Source: Dehalococcoidales bacterium (GTDB lineage: Bacteria > Chloroflexota > Dehalococcoidia > Dehalococcoidales > RBG-16-60-22). Taken from it: 6,915 bases of DNA. The stretch is from the NCBI GenBank assembly GCA_030628245.1, contig DAOVRI010000088.1:1-6915 (forward strand), written 5' to 3'. The position numbers were made by a program, and so were the translations under genes. The notes beneath the pieces were generated by a model, which saw only the letters and a list, made by a program, of their open reading frames with translations, ran no database searches and was not told the origin of the DNA. This document shows, piece after piece, positions 1-6,915 of this stretch (positions within the stretch are counted from its first letter, which is position 1; the number at the start of each line of letters is the position of its first letter).

Positions 1-1
1 T

Positions 2-1840
<1,839 letters not shown>

Positions 1841-1858
1841 TCAGGATTGTCGTAATAT

Positions 1859-1911
1859 AGAAGCAGCCTCATCGGGAGCTCAAACGAGAAATATCCCCGG
1901 AGGCTGCTTCT
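1859..1911. terminator. Stem-loop between convergent genes, probable transcription terminator
   Basis: AGAAGCAGCCTC (1859-1870) and GAGGCTGCTTCT (1900-1911) form a perfect 12-bp stem. After a 2-nt bulge, CGGG (1873-1876) can pair with CCCG (1896-1899), leaving a 19-nt loop. It lies 18 nt after the pyrophosphatase stop and 21 nt beyond the stop of the opposing AOR-family gene, as expected for a shared terminator. On the plus strand it runs into a weak T-rich stretch (TTCTCTTT). On the minus strand there is no clear U-tract, so termination in that direction is less certain. Confidence 0.75.
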
Positions 1912-1932
1912 CTTTGACAATTCAGAAAGGCA

Positions 1933-3849
1933 CTAGCCCTGTGTCTGGAATGAGGACTGTAAGTCTTCCAGTCCGAGCTTGTTCAATGTATCCGCCCGCG
2001 GCAGGCCCGTCTCCTCATCCCAGCCACGGAGTCGATAGTATCCCCGCAACATGGCAGAGAATTTGTCCCGGTCAAGAACGTTACCGGTGGCGTCAACCGC
2101 CTCATCACCGGGTCCGGGCACCATTACCTGCCCCCCACGCGCCCCCGAACCCAGCGGTTCGGTGAAATTATACTCAGGGGGAAAGTCGTCTTCCGGAACC
2201 CTGCGGCCTTCCCGCACCATGATAGCCCTCTGCACGTTAGCGACACGCTCGGCGCAGGCAGGAATTTCGCCAGCATCGACACCGGTAACCGCGGCAAACA
2301 GTTTCGCCTCAAGGTCAGGGTCGCCGACATGGTCGGGCGTGGCAAACGAATAGGTAATCGGCCAGGCGAAGTCGCACAGGCCGAGGCTGTCCTTAATGTA
2401 GGTGCGATTCTGTATCTTCTGCGCCGCCAGTGCCTTTCCCTCGTAGCTGGACAGGTCTCCGGCGGACTCACTGCCCCAGAAGGCCCTGGCGACGTCGTGA
2501 AAAACTTTAGTGGTGATATTGGTGCTGCCCGGCTGCATGCGGTTTATGCTCCAGGCGGCGTTGACGAAGCTAATCTCGTGGATGAGGGGCTGGTGGACGC
2601 GGGGCTCCATGGGGTAGATTAAAGCATGGGCGACGATGGCGCGGGGAGGGGCTTGTTCGTACTGGCCGATGGGAGCGATGGAATGGACGAACATTTCCCT
2701 GGCCCGGGACGATACCTTCTCGCCAGCCCGCACCAGTCCCTCGGCCAGAATACCGCCGAAGCCCTCGCGGTAGGCGATGGAGTGCAGCAGCTTTTCCAGG
2801 AACTCACGGGTGCCGATTTTCGATAAAGGCAGTCCGGTCTCTTTATCGGTAAGGACTCCCGCTTGATAGCAGTCATAGAGCCAGTCGATAATATTCTGAA
2901 GCTCAAAAGTGCCTATGGAATAGTCGTTAGCCAGTGTCGGGGCATCGAACAGAGTATCCACAGGCTCATCTTCAAGGCCGTAACGCCAGGGCAGGTAATA
3001 CTCCATAGCCTGGCAGCGCCGGTAGCCCTCGAGGCGCTGTCCGTAACGGTACAGGTTCCTGATGCAGATGATTCCGCAACGGTCGCAGCCGCCTTTGCCT
3101 ATCACCTCCAGCAAGTGGCCGTGCTGGGTGGCCGTAATCATTGGAGGGATAGCCAGATGAACACGCTGGCAAATTTTAATGGTATAGCGGTTCAGTTCCC
3201 TGAGCTTATCAGTGTCGGCTACCGAAGGCTTGCCGGTGCCTTTGACAACGATTGCCTTGAGTTTCTTGGAGCCCATCACGGCGCCGAATCCGCCGGTAGC
3301 CGTGGACTGGTGAGAGCCGAAGATTATGGCGCTCCTTATCAGGTTTTCGCCGGCGACACCGGTGGTGAGAAAGCGCGCCTTTTCACCGTGGATTTCCTGA
3401 AGCATCTCCTCGACCCGGTAGGTGCCGTTTCCCCACAGCGATGATGCGTCCCGGAGTTCCACTTTGTCGTTGTTGATATACAGGTAAACGGGCTCGGGTG
3501 ACCGCCCCGTAATGACGATACCGTCGTATCCCGCTTCCTTCAGTTCCGCCCCGAAGAACCCGCCGATATTACCGTAACAATATCCACTGGGGTAGACCAT
3601 GGGCGATTTGCCGACCACCGACATCCGCGTGGCCGCCTGGGCTCCGGTAGCCACGAGCGGGCCGGTCATAAAGATAAGATGATTCTCGGGGTCGAAGGCC
3701 CTGGTCTGCGGCGTTACGGACTCCCAGTAGAGCCGGGAGGCAATGCCCCGTCCGCCCAGATATTTCTCGGCGTAAGGTTGCGTCGGGATTTCCGTGATAC
3801 CGGCGTCATTCAGGTCAACATGGAGTATCCTGCCCATCCAACCGTGCAT
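1933..3849 (-). CDS. aor: AOR-family tungsten (tungstopterin) aldehyde:ferredoxin oxidoreductase-like protein
   Basis: 638 aa, close to the ~600-650 aa usual for the family. Family members typically oxidise aldehydes to acids, or run in reverse, with ferredoxin and a W-bis-pterin cofactor; some relatives have other roles (e.g. BamB of class II benzoyl-CoA reductase). N-domain landmarks: GWMGRILHVDL at the start, GGRGIASRLYW (residues ~32-42), TGPLVATGA, RMSVVGKSP (75-83), GGFFGAELKEAGYDGIVITG and GGFGAVMGSKKLKAIVV (186-202). The [4Fe-4S] ligands are complete: C255-x2-C258-x3-C262 plus C492 in the second pterin motif DSLGLC (487-492). The C-terminal tail around YYRLRGWDEETGLP is also typical. 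The usual first pterin motif (DxxGLD-like) appears as NDYSIG (308-313), an oddity. The start is set at 3849 because AGGAGG lies 8 nt upstream and the family N-terminus begins here; an in-frame ATG at 3876 would add nine unconserved residues. It is the last gene of the minus-strand operon. No signal peptide, so cytoplasmic. Substrate unknown. Confidence 0.93.
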   Translation of the reverse strand: MHGWMGRILHVDLNDAGITEIPTQPYAEKYLGGRGIASRLYWESVTPQTRAFDPENHLIFMTGPLVATGAQAATRMSVVGKSPMVYPSGYCYGNIGGFFGAELKEAGYDGIVITGRSPEPVYLYINNDKVELRDASSLWGNGTYRVEEMLQEIHGEKARFLTTGVAGENLIRSAIIFGSHQSTATGGFGAVMGSKKLKAIVVKGTGKPSVADTDKLRELNRYTIKICQRVHLAIPPMITATQHGHLLEVIGKGGCDRCGIICIRNLYRYGQRLEGYRRCQAMEYYLPWRYGLEDEPVDTLFDAPTLANDYSIGTFELQNIIDWLYDCYQAGVLTDKETGLPLSKIGTREFLEKLLHSIAYREGFGGILAEGLVRAGEKVSSRAREMFVHSIAPIGQYEQAPPRAIVAHALIYPMEPRVHQPLIHEISFVNAAWSINRMQPGSTNITTKVFHDVARAFWGSESAGDLSSYEGKALAAQKIQNRTYIKDSLGLCDFAWPITYSFATPDHVGDPDLEAKLFAAVTGVDAGEIPACAERVANVQRAIMVREGRRVPEDDFPPEYNFTEPLGSGARGGQVMVPGPGDEAVDATGNVLDRDKFSAMLRGYYRLRGWDEETGLPRADTLNKLGLEDLQSSFQTQG

Positions 3850-3857
3850 CGAAAGTG

Positions 3858-3863
3858 CCTCCT
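3858..3863 (-). promoter_or_regulatory. Ribosome binding site deciding the AOR-family gene start
   Basis: On the minus strand AGGAGG sits 8 nt upstream of the ATG at 3849-3847. The alternative in-frame ATG at 3876 has only a loose purine-rich stretch in front of it, and this AGGAGG would then fall inside the coding sequence. The spacing favours the downstream start. Confidence 0.85.
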
Positions 3864-3916
3864 GAGAAATAAACATCCGCTTTCCGCCTGTTTTGCAGCA
3901 TTACTGCGGGAGCGGA

Positions 3917-4246
3917 TTATTTAGGAGCGAAGATAAGCGATCTCGGTTTGTCTTCCATAGCTTTTACCAGCTCGGTGACGGGGCCGTACGCCATGCAGAT
4001 TGCCTGGCAGTGCTTGACGCAGGCAGGCTGCTCCCCTTTTGCCGTCCTTTCCGCGCAGAGGTCGCAGAAACGGGTAGTGATGGGGATAAAATCCACGTGA
4101 ACTTTATCCGGTCCTGCCGTGACAAGCTCGTCGACCCTGATGCCGCACATACCGTCGGAGAAGTTATGCTCCTGCTTGCAGGCGACCTCACAGGCATGAC
4201 ATCCGGTGCAGTATTCGTATTCAATAAATAAGCCGTTTCGGGGCAT
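3917..4246 (-). CDS. Compact two-[4Fe-4S] ferredoxin-like electron-transfer protein (DmsB/YdhY type)
   Basis: 109-aa iron-sulfur protein, likely the electron-transfer partner of one or both flanking pterin enzymes. Motif 1 is C13-x2-C16-x2-C19-x3-C23 (CTGCHACEVAC). Motif 2 is C61-x2-C64-x11-C76-x3-C80 (CDLC ... CVKHC). The eight cysteines suit two cubane clusters, with each motif probably giving three ligands to one cluster and one to the other. C34 and C84 are extra. The typical DmsB/HybA/YdhY electron-transfer subunit is roughly 200 aa with four clusters, so this is about half size, and the usual Pro after the last cysteine is Gln (HCQA). No signal peptide or membrane anchor. The start ATG is preceded by AAGGAG (4252-4257) immediately after the TGA of the upstream gene, with an 11-nt gap, so translational coupling is likely. 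AOR-family genes commonly have such a ferredoxin beside them (e.g. ydhY-ydhV in E. coli), so pairing with the downstream gene is as plausible as with the upstream one. Confidence 0.9.
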   Translation of the reverse strand: MPRNGLFIEYEYCTGCHACEVACKQEHNFSDGMCGIRVDELVTAGPDKVHVDFIPITTRFCDLCAERTAKGEQPACVKHCQAICMAYGPVTELVKAMEDKPRSLIFAPK

Positions 4247-4257
4247 GGCTACTCCTT

Positions 4258-6495
4258 TCAGTCTTTAATTTTGGTGATGCGGCAGAGGCTGGAACGGTAA
4301 TCCGTCCCGCCGAAGCCGGACTTGCCCTGGTTGCCCATAGAAGTAAGGTTATTGATATTATATTCCCAGGTGCTGAAGAGATTGGGCTCCTTGCCTTCGG
4401 TCTCCGGCAGCCACCAGCCGTGTGGCGCGGTAATGACCTTGGGATGGGCGGTGGGGGTAATCTTGGCCTTCATTTTAACCTTGCCCCGCTGATTCTCAAT
4501 ATAGGCCCACTCGCCGTTGCTCACGCCGAGTTCTTCAGCCGTCTTATCATTGATTTCAAACTTGGGGTCGGGGTCGAGCTCGCGGAGCCATGGAATCATG
4601 CGGTGCTCGGAGTGGAAGAAGACCGGCGAGCGGCGTCCCGTCGTCAGTATCAGAGGATATTTCTTATAGAGCTCAGGAGTAGCTGCGGGACTTTCCTTCG
4701 GCTCCTCGTAGTAGGGCAGCGGGTCGAGACCCCATTCTTCATATCTCGTGGAGTAGAGTTCCACCTTGCCGGTGGGCGTATCGAAGCCGGGCTGGCCATC
4801 GCCGCGCAGGAGGCCTTTCTCGTAGCGGTAATACGGCCGGGTAAAATGCCCTTCCGGAGGGTATTCCCAGCAACCCTTGGCCTTCAGCTTCTCGAAGTTG
4901 GTATTGCCGTCCTTCAAACGGTCATCGATAAGCTCTCTGACCGTATTGTATTTTATGGGATTGGTGGCCAGTCGCTTGGCCATCTCAAGATTGATTTCCC
5001 AGTCGGACCTGGACTCGTCCACTCCATCGACAGCCTTGACGGTCACACCGAGTGGCTGCCACCAGGAACGGAAGCTTTCCTTCTCGCAGAAGGTGGTGGC
5101 AGGGAGGAAGATATCGGCCAGGGCCATGCTGGTGGGATTCTGGAAGAGGTCGACGACGACGACGAAGTCGAGCTTTTTCATGGCATTGTAGTGCCGCCTG
5201 GGGTCGGCCGCCTGACCGCCGATGATGTTGGAGGTCTGTATCCAGGCAGCTTTCACCTCATAGGGCTTACCCGTTTCCATCTGCTCGATAAGTACGTCGG
5301 GCTGCACCCACCCCCGGAAGTTCTTTATCATGGGGTAATCATTGGCGCCGATTCTTTTCTCGTTGAGCTTCTTGACGAGATCCTCGCCGTAGAGCTTGGT
5401 AAGTTCGGCGGAGCTGAAAGGATAGGTGGTAACGCCGTGCGAGTTCCGGGCGATAACGTTGCCGCCGGGGTTATCGATATTACCGGTGATGGCCCAGAGC
5501 TGGTTGATGGCCTGGGCGACCACGGTGCCCGCCGGCATGGCATCCACCGGCTCTCCCCACTGGATAGCCGACGGTTTATTCCCGGCGTAGAGGCGGGCGG
5601 CTTGAATAAGCAGTTCCTTGGGCACCCAGGTGATTTTCTCCACCTTTTCCGGCGGATATTCCTGCACCCGTTCCTTCAACTCGTCGAAGCCGTAGCACCA
5701 TTTGTCCACGAACTCCTTGTCATAGATGCCTTCGTTGATGATGACGTTGAGCATACCGAGGGCAATCGCGCCGTCCGTGCCGGGCCGATTCTGCAGGTGC
5801 ACTTCCGCGCGACTGGTAAACCAGTTATGACACGGGTCGATAACGATTAACTTGGAACCCCGCTTCATGCAGTCAACAATCCAGTGGCCGTAGAAGCCAT
5901 CAAAGCAGCCGGCGGCCGGATTCTGCGCCCAGAGGATGATGTATTTGGGTGGCGTCCATTCCGGTGAATCATAACGTTTCTCCAGGAACTGGGAAGCGTC
6001 GAGGACACTGTAGTGTCCCTGGGTAGCGAACATGGCCCCCAGCCTGGGAGTGTAACAGGCGTGGCCGGCCAGTCCCACCTGTACCCAGTTCGGGCTGCCG
6101 TAGGCATACATTAAAAAGGTAATAGGCCCGCCGATATCCCTGCCCGTACCCTGGCAGAAAATTACCGATTCGGCGCCGTGCTTCTCACGGATATCCTTGA
6201 ATTTCTTCTCGATGGTATCCAGGGCCTCATCCCAGGTAATGCGCTGCCATTTACCCTCGCCCCTCTCGCCGACACGTTTCAGCGGGTGGGTAACACGGTC
6301 GGGGTGGTACATGTACTGCGGAATCGCCAGGCCTTTGGGGCAGAGCCTTCCCATGTTAAAAGGGTGGTTTTTATCCCCCTCTACCCTGACTACCTTACCA
6401 TCCTGAACGTATATCTCGCAGCCGCAACCGCCGTGCGAGCCGCAACCCGCCGACCACATGGTAGAATTAACTATCTTCTCATTGCCTTTTGCCAT
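4258..6495 (-). CDS. Molybdopterin (bis-MGD) oxidoreductase, DMSO-reductase superfamily catalytic subunit, cytoplasmic
   Basis: 745 aa, first gene of the operon. The N-terminal Fe-S segment has C18, H21, C24, C26 and C52 (CGSHGGCGC ... GRLCPKG), not the usual Cx2-3Cx3C...C. The MopB core follows: ITWDEALDTI (87-96), the cofactor-approach stretch GLAGHACYTPRLG (142-154) where C148 is the best candidate Mo/W ligand, WAQNPAAG (190-197), VIDPCHNWFTSRAEVHLQ (219-236) with RPGTDGAIALGM (238-249), ITGNIDNPGGNV, and ADIFLPATTFCEKESF. The C-terminal dinucleotide-binding domain (~610-745) has LTTGRRSP, FEINDKTAEELGV and HGWWLPE (692-698). There is no Tat signal and no transmembrane segment. GWWLPE and Cys-type ligand features resemble the branch with acetylene hydratase, pyrogallol transhydroxylase and catechol dehydroxylases, though that is recalled similarity rather than an alignment, and the reaction cannot be assigned. 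Start: ATG with AAGGAG (6503-6508) 7 nt upstream; two nearby ATGs at 6499 and 6502 are out of frame. Confidence 0.93.
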   Translation of the reverse strand: MAKGNEKIVNSTMWSAGCGSHGGCGCEIYVQDGKVVRVEGDKNHPFNMGRLCPKGLAIPQYMYHPDRVTHPLKRVGERGEGKWQRITWDEALDTIEKKFKDIREKHGAESVIFCQGTGRDIGGPITFLMYAYGSPNWVQVGLAGHACYTPRLGAMFATQGHYSVLDASQFLEKRYDSPEWTPPKYIILWAQNPAAGCFDGFYGHWIVDCMKRGSKLIVIDPCHNWFTSRAEVHLQNRPGTDGAIALGMLNVIINEGIYDKEFVDKWCYGFDELKERVQEYPPEKVEKITWVPKELLIQAARLYAGNKPSAIQWGEPVDAMPAGTVVAQAINQLWAITGNIDNPGGNVIARNSHGVTTYPFSSAELTKLYGEDLVKKLNEKRIGANDYPMIKNFRGWVQPDVLIEQMETGKPYEVKAAWIQTSNIIGGQAADPRRHYNAMKKLDFVVVVDLFQNPTSMALADIFLPATTFCEKESFRSWWQPLGVTVKAVDGVDESRSDWEINLEMAKRLATNPIKYNTVRELIDDRLKDGNTNFEKLKAKGCWEYPPEGHFTRPYYRYEKGLLRGDGQPGFDTPTGKVELYSTRYEEWGLDPLPYYEEPKESPAATPELYKKYPLILTTGRRSPVFFHSEHRMIPWLRELDPDPKFEINDKTAEELGVSNGEWAYIENQRGKVKMKAKITPTAHPKVITAPHGWWLPETEGKEPNLFSTWEYNINNLTSMGNQGKSGFGGTDYRSSLCRITKIKD

Positions 6496-6541
6496 GCATC
6501 ATCTCCTTTCTACAAACATAATAAAACAGCCGACATTCTAA

Positions 6542-6571
6542 ATATTAATGGTTATTCAAAGCGTGTGTCAA
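6542..6571 (-). promoter_or_regulatory. Candidate sigma-70-type promoter for the three-gene operon
   Basis: On the minus strand a perfect -35 TTGACA (6571-6566) is followed after 18 nt by TAATAT (6547-6542), or after 16 nt by ATTAAT (6549-6544); each matches four of six consensus -10 positions. Transcription would begin near 6535 and give a leader of about 40 nt before the ATG at 6495. Placement fits the only sizeable gap upstream of the operon. Confidence 0.5.
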
Positions 6572-6594
6572 ATTTGGGGGTATCATTAATTGTT

Positions 6595-6605
6595 CCATAA
6601 TATGG
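6595..6605. promoter_or_regulatory. Short palindrome, possible operator
   Basis: CCATA-A-TATGG is a perfect 5-bp inverted repeat around one base. It lies about 24 bp upstream of the operon's candidate -35 and 56 bp upstream of the lipoprotein promoter's -35, a position from which one regulator could act on both directions. In AT-rich DNA a palindrome this short can arise by chance. Confidence 0.25.
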
Positions 6606-6622
6606 TGTAATGGGTTTTTTTC

Positions 6623-6651
6623 TTGACTTTTATATATAAGAAGTATACTAT
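6623..6651 (+). promoter_or_regulatory. Alternative upstream promoter-like element with inverted repeat
   Basis: TTGACT (6623-6628) is followed by TATACT (6644-6649, 15-nt spacer) or TACTAT (6646-6651, 17-nt spacer). A small inverted repeat, GTAT-N7-ATAC (6643-6657), overlaps the -10 area. It could be a second promoter for the lipoprotein gene or a protein-binding site; the spacer or the -10 match is suboptimal in each reading. Confidence 0.3.
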
Positions 6652-6660
6652 GCATACAAC

Positions 6661-6689
6661 TTGCGTCTCGAATAATTTGTTGTTATAAT
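6661..6689 (+). promoter_or_regulatory. Candidate extended -10 promoter for the lipoprotein gene
   Basis: A perfect -10 TATAAT (6684-6689) is preceded by TGT (6681-6683), making an extended -10. A weak -35 TTGCGT (6661-6666) lies exactly 17 nt upstream. Transcription would start near 6696, leaving a leader of about 92 nt before the GTG start, long enough for some leader regulation, but I see no recognisable riboswitch fold in it. Confidence 0.55.
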
Positions 6690-6787
6690 TGCAGGAAATT
6701 ACGACCAGGAAAGGGGGATTTATAAGAAAATACGCAAAATTATCGTTTGAACATGATTATCTATAGTTTAATTATAAGGAGGAAGCA

Positions 6788-6915
6788 GTGAAGAAGTTTC
6801 TTCTAGTTGCATTGGTGGTTATAATGTTAGGTACCTTGGTTTTCAGTGGCTGCAAAGAAACAGCACCCGAGGCCGCGCCCGTAACAACGGGAGTTACAGA
6901 GCTAAAGGTAGCTAA
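6788..6915 (+). CDS. Lipoprotein, probable extracytoplasmic solute-binding protein, 3' partial
   Basis: Only 42 codons are visible before the right edge. A GTG start is chosen because AAGGAGG (6776-6782) lies 5 nt upstream. The translation begins MKKFLLVALVVIMLGTLVFSG followed by Cys22: two lysines, a hydrophobic core and a lipobox-like VFSGC, which is a type II (lipoprotein) signal peptide with Phe at -3 instead of the commoner Leu/Val. After the Cys comes a low-complexity, Ala/Pro/Thr-rich linker and then TELKVA, which could be the first beta-strand of a periplasmic-binding-protein fold. Lipid-anchored binding proteins of ABC transporters often look like this, but the visible part does not identify the ligand. 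It is divergent from the Mo/W operon. Confidence is high for a lipoprotein and low for its role. Confidence 0.8.
   Translation, partial: MKKFLLVALVVIMLGTLVFSGCKETAPEAAPVTTGVTELKVA

Noticed and set aside
2863..3444. 193-codon plus-strand open frame opposite the AOR-family gene
   Set aside because: Antisense shadow of conserved AOR sequence, including the Fe-S ligand region; no convincing motif or independent gene context.
3883..3916. Weak nested inverted repeats (TCCGC/GCGGA with GCAG/CTGC inside) between the ferredoxin and AOR-family genes
   Set aside because: Arms are only 5 and 4 bp, with unpaired bases between and no T-tract; too weak to call a terminator or processing site.
4420..5850. 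Long open frame (476 codons) on the plus strand opposite the molybdopterin gene
   Set aside because: It is antisense to a clearly conserved protein; its translation shows no recognisable motif, and its openness follows from the codon bias of the real gene.
6629..6659. Second minus-strand promoter-like pair (TTGTAT and TATAAA/TATATA) further upstream of the operon
   Set aside because: Matches come from a low-complexity TATATA stretch with a 17-19 nt spacer and a poor -35; the TTGACA element nearer the gene is better.
6690..6787. Leader of the lipoprotein gene as a riboswitch (e.g. a molybdenum-cofactor-type RNA)
   Set aside because: The leader is only about 92 nt, A/T-rich, and shows no multi-helix fold or expression-platform hairpin.

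Overview
The window reads as part of the genome of a strictly anaerobic bacterium that relies on molybdenum/tungsten-pterin enzymes and pyrophosphate energetics. The coding DNA is moderately GC-rich, Shine-Dalgarno sites are strong (AAGGAG/AGGAGG), and the longest intergenic region is clearly AT-rich. The gene mix (K+-type membrane pyrophosphatase, tungsten aldehyde:ferredoxin oxidoreductase family protein, soluble DMSO-reductase-family protein) would fit an anaerobic sediment or subsurface lineage such as Dehalococcoidia (Chloroflexota) or a Firmicutes/Desulfobacterota-type anaerobe. That placement is an inference from gene content only.

Layout: (1) 1-1840, plus strand: the 3' ~85-90% of a membrane-integral, ion-pumping pyrophosphatase (hppA), cut by the left edge. 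(2) 1841-1932: a short convergent intergenic region dominated by a perfect 12-bp stem, a probable terminator. (3) 6495 down to 1933, minus strand: a three-gene operon in transcription order, namely a 745-aa molybdopterin oxidoreductase, a 109-aa two-cluster ferredoxin-like protein starting 11 nt after it, and a 638-aa AOR-family tungstopterin oxidoreductase 67 nt further on. (4) 6496-6787: a 292-bp AT-rich divergent regulatory region with promoter-like elements for both directions and small palindromes. (5) 6788-6915, plus strand: the first 42 codons of a lipoprotein starting with GTG and running off the right edge.

Working model (inference): the two pterin enzymes have no signal peptide or membrane segment and are probably cytoplasmic. 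The small ferredoxin encoded between them, translationally coupled to the first enzyme, is the natural electron carrier for one or both. AOR-family enzymes usually interconvert aldehydes and carboxylic acids with ferredoxin, and the other enzyme could act on the same substrate pathway. The divergent lipoprotein could be the solute-binding protein for a substrate or for the metal oxyanion, but too little of it is visible to say.

Most worth checking: the unusual N-terminal Fe-S motif of the molybdopterin enzyme (C18, H21, C24, C26, C52), the eroded first pterin motif of the AOR-family protein, and the pairing of two different pterin-enzyme families in one operon. I saw no tRNA, rRNA, CRISPR array, insertion sequence or prophage feature.
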